This document shows, one piece after another, positions 1 through 7,403 of a stretch of 64,000 nucleotides of DNA (position 1 is the stretch's first letter; each line of letters starts with the position of its first letter). Below the pieces are notes generated by a model, which saw nothing but the letters and a program-made list of their open reading frames with translations, did not search any database and was not told where the DNA came from. Position numbers and translations under genes: made by a program. The DNA is taken from NCBI GenBank assembly GCA_018969295.1, contig JAGWYN010000003.1, positions 197,738 to 261,737 of the forward strand, written 5' to 3'. This DNA is from Chloroflexota bacterium (GTDB taxonomy: Bacteria; Chloroflexota; Anaerolineae; Caldilineales; Caldilineaceae).

Positions 1-523
1 CCCCCCAGACCTGTTCGCGCGCCAGCGTCGTGTTGCAGGTCGGACAAAAATCCACCGGAGCGTACTCTCGGTAAGCCAGGCCAGCATCGTAGAATTTGCG
101 AAAAAACCACTGCGACCATTTGTAGTACTCGGGGTCACAGCTGACCGCCTCATGTTCCCACGCCCACATCGCCCCCATGCGACGCAGCTGGCCACGCATT
201 CGTTCGATATTGGCAAAAGTCCAGCGCGCTGGATGGGCGCCATGTTTGATGGCGGCATTCTCGGCGGGCAGACCAAAAGCGTCGAAGCCGATCGGGAAAA
301 AAACATTGTAGCCGTTCATCCGCCGGAAACGGGCAGCAGCGTCGCTGGGGGTATAGGCATACCAATGGCCGGTGTGCAGGTCCCCCGACGGATAAGGGAG
401 CATGGTGAGCGCGTACCATTTGGGCTGCTCTGGGTTCACGGAGCTCCGATACAGCCGCTCTTCTTCCCAGATCTGCTGCCATTTGGGCTCAATTTCGGCT
501 GGGTTGTATCTGTTTGCTGACAT
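1..523 (-). CDS. leuS: Leucyl-tRNA synthetase, N-terminal part (cut by window edge)
   Basis: Class I aminoacyl-tRNA synthetase that charges tRNA-Leu in the cytosol. Only the first ~174 codons lie in the window; the gene runs off the left edge. The reading frame opens MSANRYNPAEIEPKWQQIW and continues into the class I signature PYPSGDLHTGHWYAY (HIGH box as HTGH, about residues 45-60), followed by GFDAFGLPAENAA, both typical of LeuRS. Near the edge a CPTC pair begins the zinc-binding region. The start ATG (521-523 on the plus strand) matches the family N-terminus. A leader of about 220 nt lies upstream and contains a strong hairpin but no recognisable T-box. Confidence 0.95.
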   Translation of the reverse strand, partial: MSANRYNPAEIEPKWQQIWEEERLYRSSVNPEQPKWYALTMLPYPSGDLHTGHWYAYTPSDAAARFRRMNGYNVFFPIGFDAFGLPAENAAIKHGAHPARWTFANIERMRGQLRRMGAMWAWEHEAVSCDPEYYKWSQWFFRKFYDAGLAYREYAPVDFCPTCNTTLAREQVWG

Positions 524-630
524 CAAATTCCTCGCGTCTGAATTCTTCAGGAAAGTAGCGCCCTTTGGCCGGGGATCGCAGCAGCTTCTTCTGCCGCACA
601 TGTGCGATTGGAAACAAAACGTGGAGTTAC

Positions 631-654
631 GCCCGCGTGACAACCGACGCGGGC
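631..654 (-). other. Hairpin in the leuS leader
   Basis: Eight-bp perfect inverted repeat GCCCGCGT / ACGCGGGC around an 8-nt loop, inside the presumed leuS 5' leader. No U-run follows it. Its role is unknown; it could be part of an attenuator or simply a stable leader fold. The rest of the 524-1075 interval shows no gene. Confidence 0.3.
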
Positions 655-750
655 CGGCGAAGAGCGAGAGGACCGCCCGTGTTGCGCCCGACCGGTACAA
701 ACAGTTTGATCCAATCTGACCCGAACCAAGGCTGCTGTTGCATATGGGCC

Positions 751-759
751 AGTATACCA
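751..759 (-). promoter_or_regulatory. Extended -10 promoter candidate for leuS
   Basis: On the minus strand TGG precedes TATACT, an extended -10 element with no good -35 hexamer 17 bp upstream. It would start a leuS transcript with a leader of about 220 nt. No other gene follows in this direction before leuS. Confidence 0.35.
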
Positions 760-1075
760 CAGGCAAGCCTGCAACAGGGCAACTGGTCAGGCCTCAAATC
801 GACGGCCCAGAGCGCCGGCGTGAGGAACCGTCAACGGTCTGCCTGCGTTTTTAGAAGAGCGATGCAAACCTGTATCCTCCAGCAAAATTGACAAAGGGGA
901 GGGGGCAGGCTAGACTTTACAGAAAGTGGTGTACTGGCACGGCACAAGGGTGCCAGCAGCCCAGGGAAGGCAAACTTTGCCCGCTCGGCCAAACGTAGCG
1001 GCAGTGAATTGTATACAAAAAATGCCGACAGCCAATACAGCCAATCTTAGAAAGACAACCAGTTCAGAAACACCG

Positions 1076-2155
1076 ATGAGAGTCGAATGGGGACGGCAGA
1101 ACCGTTCAAACACCCAGGTCACCGGCCCACAGATCGGGCCAATTCTGCGTGAGCGCCGCGAGGCCATGGGGGTGACCCTGGCCGAAGCCGAGGTAGCCAC
1201 CCGGATTCGGCAGAAGTACCTGGCTGCACTCGAATCCGACGAGTGGAACCTACTGCCTGGGGAGGTTGTTGGCCGCGGTTTTTTGCGCAACTACTCGACC
1301 TACCTGGGCCTCGAACCGACCGAAATGATCGAGCGCCGTCGTGCACTGGCCGATGAGACGCTCTCTGTGGCGCTGGCCAACACAAGCGCAGCCTCAGCCC
1401 TGCCCCCAGAACGGCAGGTCGATTACCGTCCAAAAGATGTTGCGCTTCACGAAGATGATTCCCAGCTGGAGTCCACAACGTCGATCAACCTGCTGCCGAT
1501 CGGCGTTGCCCTCGGCGCACTTTTGTTGGTCGCCCTGCTCTGGTGGGGCATCACCCAGTACGGCGCGCTCCTGGCCGGCGGGCTGGCGGCTGTCCAGAAC
1601 CAGATCGCCGGGTGGCAGCAGACGGCGGCCGGCCCCCCCCCTACGGCCACCCTCCCCGAAAATCTGCTTGCCCCCACTGAGGCTGCCCCCACTGAGGCTG
1701 CCCCCACTGAGGCTGCCCCCACTGAGGCTGCCCCTGCTGAGGCCGCCCCTGCTGAGGCCGCCCCTGCTGAGGCCGTCCCTGCTGAGGCCGTCCCTGCTGA
1801 GGCCGTCCCATCGGCGCCAGGTACACCCAACAACAGCCCTGCCAGCGCAGCAGAGCCAGCTGAGGCATCAGAAGTCAGCCCAGTCAGCCTGACGGCCCTG
1901 CTGCCGACACCGACCCCGCTGCCGGCAGTGCCAGCCCCGGTCGCGCGCGCGCTGGCAGCTGCCAACCTGCGCCAGGGCCCGACCACGGATTTTCCGGTCG
2001 TCGGCGCCGCGGTCGAGGGCCAGGAGCTGACGATTGTCGGGCAGCTTGCCGACGGAAGCTGGTATGTGCTGGACAATGGCGCCTGGATTTTTGGGCAGCT
2101 GGTCGAAAATGTACCGGCCGATGTGCCGGTCGTGGCAGCACCGGCAGCCCCCTGA
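1076..2155 (+). CDS. RodZ-like membrane protein: N-terminal HTH, one TM, C-terminal SH3
   Basis: About 359 aa. Residues ~20-82 form a helix-turn-helix of the HTH_25/RodZ type (PILRERREAMGVTLAEAE followed by RQKYLAALE and GRGFLRNYSTYLGL). A single membrane span follows at about 138-160 (LLPIGVALGALLLVALLWW), then an Ala/Pro/Glu-rich linker with nine 5-residue repeats, and a bacterial SH3-type domain at about 290-352 (ANLRQGPTTDFPVVG). The topology suggests a cytoplasmic HTH and an extracytoplasmic SH3 that may touch the cell wall. In-frame starts also exist at 926 (GTG) and 1022 (ATG). I chose the ATG at 1076, just before the HTH, because a TATACA element lies directly before 1022. RodZ organises cell shape in other bacteria; that role is inferred here. 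Confidence 0.75.
   Translation: MRVEWGRQNRSNTQVTGPQIGPILRERREAMGVTLAEAEVATRIRQKYLAALESDEWNLLPGEVVGRGFLRNYSTYLGLEPTEMIERRRALADETLSVALANTSAASALPPERQVDYRPKDVALHEDDSQLESTTSINLLPIGVALGALLLVALLWWGITQYGALLAGGLAAVQNQIAGWQQTAAGPPPTATLPENLLAPTEAAPTEAAPTEAAPTEAAPAEAAPAEAAPAEAVPAEAVPAEAVPSAPGTPNNSPASAAEPAEASEVSPVSLTALLPTPTPLPAVPAPVARALAAANLRQGPTTDFPVVGAAVEGQELTIVGQLADGSWYVLDNGAWIFGQLVENVPADVPVVAAPAAP
1673..1807 (+). repeat. 15-bp tandem repeat, nine units, coding PTEAA/PAEAA/PAEAV
   Basis: Nine contiguous 15-bp units in frame with the RodZ-like gene: four PTEAA, two PAEAA and three PAEAV. The graded change across the array suggests stepwise unit duplication in the extracytoplasmic linker. Length variation between strains would be expected. 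Confidence 0.85.
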
Positions 2156-2172
2156 TCGACCTGCTGCGACAG

Positions 2173-2210
2173 AAGAGCCCCCCTTGTGGCTGCCCCTGTC
2201 GAGGGCTCTT
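2173..2210. terminator. Hairpin between convergent genes (weak terminator candidate)
   Basis: AAGAGCCC (2173-2180) can pair with GGGCTCTT (2203-2210), between the RodZ-like gene and the convergent def gene. An interleaved CGACAG / CTGTCG pair offers an alternative stem. There is only a short T-rich tail (TTTGTG) on the plus side, so termination is uncertain. Confidence 0.35.
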
Positions 2211-2256
2211 TGTGTCCGCAGGCGAAGAGCTGCCCGCTCAACGAGAGCGTTGCTGT

Positions 2257-2805
2257 TCAGCCGACAGCTGCTGACTCGTCCAGCGGCACGGCCGTAAGTT
2301 CGCCGTCCGGGCCCGCCTTCATCACAAAGACGGCTTCTGCCCGGTCTGTCATCAGAACGCCTTGCAGATGGTCGATCTCGTGTTGGAAGATGCGGGCCAG
2401 CCAGTCGTACGCCTTGATCCGAATTTCGTGGCCATCGCGGTCCTGCGCCCGGACTACAATCTGGGTTGCGCGCGAGACGTCGGCAAGCAGCCCTGGCATG
2501 CTCAGACAGCCTTCCTGCCCCACCTCGGCTCCCCGTTTTTTGAGAATCTCCGGGTTGACGATCTCGTACAAACGCAGTGTCTGTTCCGGGTCATCTTCGT
2601 CTTCTGGATATTCGATCACGACGATGCGTTGGGAAACGCCTATCTGCGGGGCGGCCAGGCCGACTCCCGGTGCAGCCCGCATGGTCTCAACCATATCGTC
2701 GAGCAGGGCGTGGAGTGCAGGGCCAAAATTCTGGACTCGCTGAGCACGCTGCAGCAGCACCTCATGGTCGGGGTCGTTGACTGTAACAATTTTGCGTAAG
2801 GTCAT
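2257..2805 (-). CDS. def: Peptide deformylase
   Basis: Metallohydrolase that removes the formyl group from the N-terminal Met of nascent proteins. 182 aa, the normal size. All three family motifs are present: GVGLAAPQIG, EGCLSMPG (metal-binding Cys) and QHEIDHLQG (two metal-binding His and the catalytic Glu). The frame stays open far upstream, but the start MTLRKI at 2805 fits the family N-terminus and has AGGA about 11 nt ahead. It stands alone on the minus strand, with no adjacent fmt. Confidence 0.95.
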   Translation of the reverse strand: MTLRKIVTVNDPDHEVLLQRAQRVQNFGPALHALLDDMVETMRAAPGVGLAAPQIGVSQRIVVIEYPEDEDDPEQTLRLYEIVNPEILKKRGAEVGQEGCLSMPGLLADVSRATQIVVRAQDRDGHEIRIKAYDWLARIFQHEIDHLQGVLMTDRAEAVFVMKAGPDGELTAVPLDESAAVG

Positions 2806-3095
2806 CGCTTCTAATTTCCTGGTCGTTGAACACCCGGCCCTTTTCAGCCAGGCTGTCGTGCATCGTCGTCGTGCATAGTAGAAGTATCGCCCTTCTTTGT
2901 CAAACGCCCCGGGTTCCTGCGCACGCAGCCACCATCGGCCTGGGGGAATCCCAAACCAGCCGTCACTTTTCGGTTGTTTTCGGCGTCTTTTTGAGTATGA
3001 AGGTTCTGTACGGGGTTCACGGGTTGGCGCCGATGCCGTGGGGTGTGCAGAGTGTCCTGAAAATTTTATGTGCCCGCTCTCACAGGAGGATTCCC

Positions 3096-4334
3096 ATGCG
3101 CTTCTCTTTACGTATTCTGTTGCCGGCGCTGCTGCTGCTGCTGCCGGCGCTGCCAGCAGCAGCCAACAGCCGAATCGGCGATCTGTGGTCTGCACCGCTC
3201 GCGGCAGCGGTCGGTGCGTTCAACAGCCCACTTCCTGGGACAATTCCCACCCCGCGTCCCCCGCGGCCCCCTGCACCGCCGGCAGCGCCGACGGCGCTGC
3301 CGCCAGCAGAGAGCCTGGCCGAAGGGCAGGCCACAATCTACCGACATCGCATCGACAAGGTGATCGGGGAACGGTCCAGCCCGACGATCTACGCGATCAC
3401 CGCCAACGACGCGCTCTTTCGCACCGACGACAATGGGCGGGTCTGGCAGCAGGTGCGTTCGGTGACCCCGATCGACAATTTTTTGATGAGCAGCGCCGAC
3501 CCCAATGTTCTGTACAGCGGGCAAGGGGCCGACTGTGCCGACCCGTTGGCCGCCAACCAGCCCTTTTATCGCTCACAGAACGGCGGCTTGACCTGGTCAG
3601 AGCTGTTGACAGCCATCAATCTGCGCCCGCTGCTGATCGACCCGACGAACCCGAATCGGCTCTTTGCCGCAGATTGCACGATGTTGTACCTGAGCAGCGA
3701 CGGTGGTGTCACCTGGCAGGAACAGCGCGACAATTCACCTGCCCAGCTCTGGGGCAGCTATCGGGTGGTGGCGATGTCTGCCGCATCCCGGGTCGATGCC
3801 CCATCCCCGGCAACTCCGCACTGGAATCAGATCTATGCGATCGGGGTGGACGCGCAGGGCACAGGCGTCGTCGCCTTTTCCGGTGACCAGGGGATGACCT
3901 GGGCCAATCTCACACCGTCAGCGGACCCCAGCGCATGCCCGGCTGAAGGGATCTGTGCACCGCTGATCGATCCCAGGCAGATCGTCGCCCATCCCAGCCA
4001 GGCGGGCCAGGTCTGGGTTGTCTCTGCGCAGGGTATCTGGACGACCACCGATTTCGGCGTCCGCTGGCAGCCCCTCAACCAAGGGCTGATCGACTTCACA
4101 GACTATGCAAACGGGGTGGTACATGCTGTCACCCAATCCCCCTCCGGCCAGCTGTACCTGGCGACCAGCCGTGGCCTCTATACCCAGTCAGCTGCAAACC
4201 CACTTTGGAGCAAAACAGGCCTGCCCTCCTTCAGCAGCCGAGAGGTGGTGGGGCTGTTGTTGACCGATTCCAACCCAGCCATGCTCTGGGTCAACACAGC
4301 CCAGGCTGGCACCTTTGCCCATCGGGCGGAGTAA
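3096..4334 (+). CDS. Secreted beta-propeller protein with Asp-box (BNR) repeats
   Basis: About 412 aa. AGGAGG lies 6 nt before the ATG. A clear signal peptide (MRFSLRILLPALLLLLPALP, cleavage near AAANS) is followed by a Pro-rich stretch and then repeated blades bearing Asp-box-like motifs (RTDDNGRVW, SQNGGLTW, SSDGGVTW, SGDQGMTW, TTDFGVRW). This is the pattern of sortilin/VPS10-like, photosystem-stability-factor-like and sialidase-like propellers. No catalytic residues can be assigned, so the function is unknown. A longer upstream in-frame extension is open but has no ribosome site and would mask the signal peptide. Confidence 0.8.
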   Translation: MRFSLRILLPALLLLLPALPAAANSRIGDLWSAPLAAAVGAFNSPLPGTIPTPRPPRPPAPPAAPTALPPAESLAEGQATIYRHRIDKVIGERSSPTIYAITANDALFRTDDNGRVWQQVRSVTPIDNFLMSSADPNVLYSGQGADCADPLAANQPFYRSQNGGLTWSELLTAINLRPLLIDPTNPNRLFAADCTMLYLSSDGGVTWQEQRDNSPAQLWGSYRVVAMSAASRVDAPSPATPHWNQIYAIGVDAQGTGVVAFSGDQGMTWANLTPSADPSACPAEGICAPLIDPRQIVAHPSQAGQVWVVSAQGIWTTTDFGVRWQPLNQGLIDFTDYANGVVHAVTQSPSGQLYLATSRGLYTQSAANPLWSKTGLPSFSSREVVGLLLTDSNPAMLWVNTAQAGTFAHRAE

Positions 4335-4352
4335 AGGGTGTGTCTGCTCGGC

Positions 4353-4379
4353 GCCGGCAGGGGAGACTTCCCTGCCGGC
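4353..4379. terminator. Strong hairpin between convergent genes
   Basis: Perfect 10-bp stem GCCGGCAGGG / CCCTGCCGGC with a 7-nt loop, in the 47-bp gap between the convergent propeller and metal ATPase genes. The position suggests a bidirectional terminator, though no U-run follows on either strand. Confidence 0.45.
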
Positions 4380-4381
4380 CC

Positions 4382-6412
4382 TCAGTGTGGGCGCAGACGG
4401 AGCATCCGCAGACCGTTGAGAACCACGATCAGGGTGCTGCCTTCGTGGCCGACAACCCCCAGAGGCAGTGGCAGCAGAAAGCCGGGCCAGACAATCGGTG
4501 CCAAAATGGTCGAGAGCACCAACAACCCGATCACAGCTATCGAAAAAATGACATTTTGGCGGATGATTTGGTTGGCTTTCCGGCTCAGCTGCAATGTGAA
4601 GGGGAGCCGTCCCAGATCGCTGGACATCAGCACCACATCGGCTGTCTCCAGGGCCACATCGGTGCCCCCTGCGCCCATGGCGATCCCCACCTGCGCCGTT
4701 GCCAGCGCCGGCGCATCGTTGACGCCGTCACCGATCATGGCAACTGTGTATTGCTGGCGCAGTTGTTTCACCAGCTCCAGTTTTTGTTCGGGCAGCAAGT
4801 TGGCATACACCTCGTCGATCCCGGCTTGTCTGGCAATGTAGACTGCTGCGGCCTGGTTGTCCCCAGTCATCATGGCCACCCGCTGGATCCCGCTGGCGCG
4901 CAGCCGACGGACCGACTCAGCGGCTTCGGAGCGCAGCACATCGGCGACCGCAATATAGCCCATCACTTCCCAGTCTCGATCGGCCCCCAACGTGTCTTCC
5001 ACCCTGCTGCGCCGCACCACCAACATCACAGTTTTGCCTTGCCGCTGCAGGGCAGCCCCGATCATCCGGATCGCCGGGGAGAGTTCCATCGCATGGTTCA
5101 GAAAGAGGCGGTCGTTGCCGATGTAGATCGTCTCGGTATGGGCAGGGCGGGCAAACTGGGCTGTGATCCCCTCTCCTGGAATGGCGGTGAACCCAATCGG
5201 CTTTTCCAGCTGCAGGCCCAACATGCGCGCCTTCTCGATCACCGCCTTGGCAATGTGGTGCTCGCTCAACGTCTCGGCGCTGGCCGCCATCCTCAGCAGA
5301 TTTTCAGCGGTGTGGCTGGTCAGAGGGTGCAGATTGGTCACCACGGTCCGGCCCATCGTCAGTGTGCCGGTCTTGTCGAACACCAGAGCATCCGTCTTGC
5401 CAAGCAACTCCAGATAGGCGCCGCCTTTGAAGAGGACACCGTAGCGGGCCGCCGCTGCGATCGCGCTCAAGGCGCTGGCGGGTGTGCTGATAATCAAGGC
5501 ACATGGGCTGGCCACGACGAGCAGGGTCATGGCCCGATAGAGGGTGACCGCAAAGGGTTCGTCCATCCAGAGCAGCGGGGCGACAATCGCCAGCAGAGTC
5601 GCGCCGATCACCGCATAGGTGTAGGGCTGGCTGAAGCGATCGATAAATTGCTGGGTCGGGGTCGCATCCTCGCGCGCGTCCTCGACCAGGGCAATGACCC
5701 GGCTGAGCGTGCTCTCCGAGGCTGGCCGGGTCATCTTGACAGCCAGCGCGCCACTGCCGTTGATGGTGCCAGCAAAGACCTGTTCGCCAGGGAATTTGCT
5801 CACCGGCACACTTTCGCCTGTGATCGTGCTTTGGTCCACGCTGCTGCTTCCACCGATCACCAACCCATCCACCGGCAGGCGATCGCCAGGCTTGACCAGC
5901 ACGATGTCGCCCAGAAGCAGCTGTTCGACCGGCACTTCTTCCTCGACCCCGTCGCTGCGCCGCACCAAAGCGGTCTCCGGGCGCAGCTTGCCCAACGCCT
6001 CGATTGCTTTGCGCGTGCGCCCCATCGCAAAGGTTTCCAACGCCCCGCTCAACGTAAACAAAAAAAGCAGCAGCGCCCCTTCTGTCCACTCGCCGATCAG
6101 CGCCGCCCCCAACGCTGCGGCCAGCATCAAAAAATCCACGTCAAATCTGCCTCGCCGCGCCTGTTCCCAGGCTCCGATCAGCCCGGCATAGCCGCCAGCG
6201 GCAAAAGCGACCAGTGCCAGCAAGGCGACGGACCACCCTGGCAACTGTTCGCTCACCTCTCCACCGAGCCACCCCGCCAAGAGAGCGGCCAGCGTCACGG
6301 CAGCCAGAACAAATTCATAGTTTTCCCGCCAAAAAGAGAGGGTACGCCATTCGGGTTGAAAAGGGGGGGGGACGGCACGATAGGGCAAAGGGGCGGGTGA
6401 GGTCGTGCTCAT
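4382..6412 (-). CDS. P1B-4-type heavy-metal exporting ATPase (CoaT/CtpD-like)
   Basis: Membrane P-type ATPase that pumps transition metals out of the cell; 676 aa. The core motifs are complete: TGES (actuator), DKTGTLT (phosphorylated Asp), SEHHIAKA (HP-type nucleotide motif), MTGDN and GDGVNDAP. The metal-site helix carries SPC instead of CPC, and the last helices carry GHEGST. That SPC plus HEGxT pair defines the P1B-4 subgroup, linked to Co, Fe(II), Zn or Ni export. As in that group, there is no N-terminal HMA domain and few N-terminal helices. It has its own promoter (6451-6479) and a dyad over the leader (6426-6440). The exact metal cannot be read from the sequence. Confidence 0.9.
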   Translation of the reverse strand: MSTTSPAPLPYRAVPPPFQPEWRTLSFWRENYEFVLAAVTLAALLAGWLGGEVSEQLPGWSVALLALVAFAAGGYAGLIGAWEQARRGRFDVDFLMLAAALGAALIGEWTEGALLLFLFTLSGALETFAMGRTRKAIEALGKLRPETALVRRSDGVEEEVPVEQLLLGDIVLVKPGDRLPVDGLVIGGSSSVDQSTITGESVPVSKFPGEQVFAGTINGSGALAVKMTRPASESTLSRVIALVEDAREDATPTQQFIDRFSQPYTYAVIGATLLAIVAPLLWMDEPFAVTLYRAMTLLVVASPCALIISTPASALSAIAAAARYGVLFKGGAYLELLGKTDALVFDKTGTLTMGRTVVTNLHPLTSHTAENLLRMAASAETLSEHHIAKAVIEKARMLGLQLEKPIGFTAIPGEGITAQFARPAHTETIYIGNDRLFLNHAMELSPAIRMIGAALQRQGKTVMLVVRRSRVEDTLGADRDWEVMGYIAVADVLRSEAAESVRRLRASGIQRVAMMTGDNQAAAVYIARQAGIDEVYANLLPEQKLELVKQLRQQYTVAMIGDGVNDAPALATAQVGIAMGAGGTDVALETADVVLMSSDLGRLPFTLQLSRKANQIIRQNVIFSIAVIGLLVLSTILAPIVWPGFLLPLPLGVVGHEGSTLIVVLNGLRMLRLRPH

Positions 6413-6425
6413 GGCTGTTTCATCC

Positions 6426-6440
6426 TTTACATCTTGTAAA
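6426..6440 (-). promoter_or_regulatory. Operator-like dyad overlapping the ATPase ribosome site
   Basis: TTTACA-TCT-TGTAAA, a perfect 6-bp inverted repeat with a 3-bp centre. It lies just downstream of the expected transcription start of the metal ATPase, and its end overlaps the AAAGGA ribosome site. A repressor here would block transcription. The regulator is not in the window. Confidence 0.45.
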
Positions 6441-6450
6441 CCCTGCTCTC

Positions 6451-6479
6451 AGTATAGCCGCAGGACAAGTTGCTGTCAA
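6451..6479 (-). promoter_or_regulatory. Sigma-70-type promoter of the metal ATPase
   Basis: Minus strand: TTGACA (6479-6474), 17-bp spacer, TATACT (6456-6451). Near-consensus, and 39 bp upstream of the ATPase ATG. Confidence 0.7.
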
Positions 6480-6535
6480 TTCAGGGGCCTTTGTCCAGGC
6501 CTCCTTCCCATGCTTATAAAACAGTACAGAGAAAT

Positions 6536-6565
6536 TTGGCATACAACAGGCAGCTGTTGTATACT
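6536..6565 (+). promoter_or_regulatory. rpsO promoter with a dyad between -35 and -10
   Basis: TTGGCA (6536-6541), 18-bp spacer, TATACT (6560-6565). The spacer is almost filled by an inverted repeat, ATACAACAG (6541-6549) / CTGTTGTAT (6554-6562), with a 4-bp GCAG centre. The promoter reads towards rpsO with a leader of about 165 nt. The dyad looks like a repressor or activator site. It is 129 bp from the divergent ATPase start, so a role there is also possible. Confidence 0.6.
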
Positions 6566-6622
6566 GTTTTGATAAGATGCGCTGAATCATGCGCCCGGTA
6601 CAGCGGTGGTTCGGCTCATCAG

Positions 6623-6670
6623 CTCTGCTTGCACGGCCAGTTTGAAGGCCCAGAAACTGTGGATGCAGAG
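6623..6670 (+). promoter_or_regulatory. Structured rpsO leader (candidate S15 autoregulatory element)
   Basis: In the rpsO leader, CTCTGC (6623-6628) pairs with GCAGAG (6665-6670), and inside it CCAGTTT (6637-6643) pairs with AAACTG-GG (6654-6662, one bulged T). Ribosomal protein S15 represses its own mRNA through leader structures in several bacteria. That role here is inferred from position and folding potential only. Confidence 0.35.
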
Positions 6671-6735
6671 CAGCCAGACGCAAAGTTGCCAGACGTCCGA
6701 AAAAGTTGGTCTTATACGTTCACGAAGGAGTACCG

Positions 6736-7005
6736 ATGAGTATTGCCAAGCCACAGAAAGCTCAACTGATCGAAGAATATCGGTTGAGCGAACACGACAC
6801 CGGCTCACCCGAGGTTCAGGTTGCGTTGTTGACGACCCGCATCAATTCGTTGATCGAACATCTCAACAAACACAAACATGACGAAGGTTCGCGCCGGGGA
6901 TTGCTCAAGCTGGTTGGCCAGCGCAGACGGCATCTGGCGTACCTGAAACGCAAAGATGCCCAACGCTACCAGCAGCTGATCCAGCGTTTGGGGTTGCGTA
7001 AGTAG
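6736..7005 (+). CDS. rpsO: 30S ribosomal protein S15
   Basis: Primary 16S rRNA-binding protein of the small-subunit platform. 89 aa, exactly the family length, starting MSIAKPQKAQLIEEY with AAGGAG 5 nt before the ATG. The family motifs DTGSPEVQVALLT, RINSLIEHL, GLLKLVGQRRRHLAYL and the basic end are all visible. It is followed by its own terminator and then pnp, the rpsO-pnp order found in many bacteria. Confidence 0.98.
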   Translation: MSIAKPQKAQLIEEYRLSEHDTGSPEVQVALLTTRINSLIEHLNKHKHDEGSRRGLLKLVGQRRRHLAYLKRKDAQRYQQLIQRLGLRK

Positions 7006-7013
7006 ACAGCAAG

Positions 7014-7044
7014 GGGCGAGCCAAAGGGCCACTCGCCCTTTTTT
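7014..7044 (+). terminator. Rho-independent terminator after rpsO
   Basis: GGGCGAG (7014-7020) / CTCGCCC (7032-7038) stem followed directly by TTTTTT. It begins 9 nt after the rpsO stop, so pnp would need read-through or its own promoter. Confidence 0.85.
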
Positions 7045-7078
7045 GTGGCCACTTTTAGGGAGCTCTGCAGAAAAAAGT

Positions 7079-7113
7079 TTCTCTTTGTGCTGGGCTGTCC
7101 AGCACAAAGAGAA
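7079..7113 (+). other. Perfect 15-bp hairpin between rpsO and pnp
   Basis: Arms at 7079-7093 and 7099-7113 (TTCTCTTTGTGCTGG and its exact complement) with a 5-nt loop. No U-run follows, so it is not a typical terminator. It resembles a double-stranded RNA processing site. Confidence 0.6.
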
Positions 7114-7206
7114 CAGAACAAAGACAACAGAGGTTGTCCAAAGGGCTGCCAAAGCCTGCAGCAACGCAGGTTGCACAAAAAAAGTAGCGGCCGGGCTGGG
7201 TTGACT

Positions 7207-7278
7207 GCGAGGTTCGGCATTGGAGAGTGCACCCAAAGCAGAGTTGTTTTGGATGTACTCTCCAGTTCCGCACCTCGC
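7207..7278 (+). other. Long two-part hairpin in the pnp leader
   Basis: Inner stem of 16 bp (7222-7237 with 7248-7263, two G-U pairs, 10-nt loop) stacked on an outer stem (7207-7217 with 7268-7278, 10 of 11 paired) across a short internal loop. It ends 125 nt before the pnp start. In E. coli, RNase III cleaves a comparable pnp leader hairpin to allow PNPase autocontrol. The same use here is inferred. Confidence 0.55.
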
Positions 7279-7403
7279 CTCTGTAATTTTCTGGAAACCT
7301 GCGTCTGACAACTTGTTCGGTCGTCGTGGGATGCAGCCGGCGTACCGTCCCCAACACGGGGGTTGCCCGGCTTTTTCAAGTTTGTTCCAAGAGGAAATTG
7401 ACT

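Noticed and set aside
524..760. T-box riboswitch in the leuS leader
   Set aside because: No T-box core consensus or specifier arrangement could be found; only simple hairpins are present.
4205..6400. 731-codon plus-strand frame
   Set aside because: Antisense to the P1B-4 ATPase, which has every catalytic motif. The frame product has no recognisable domain.
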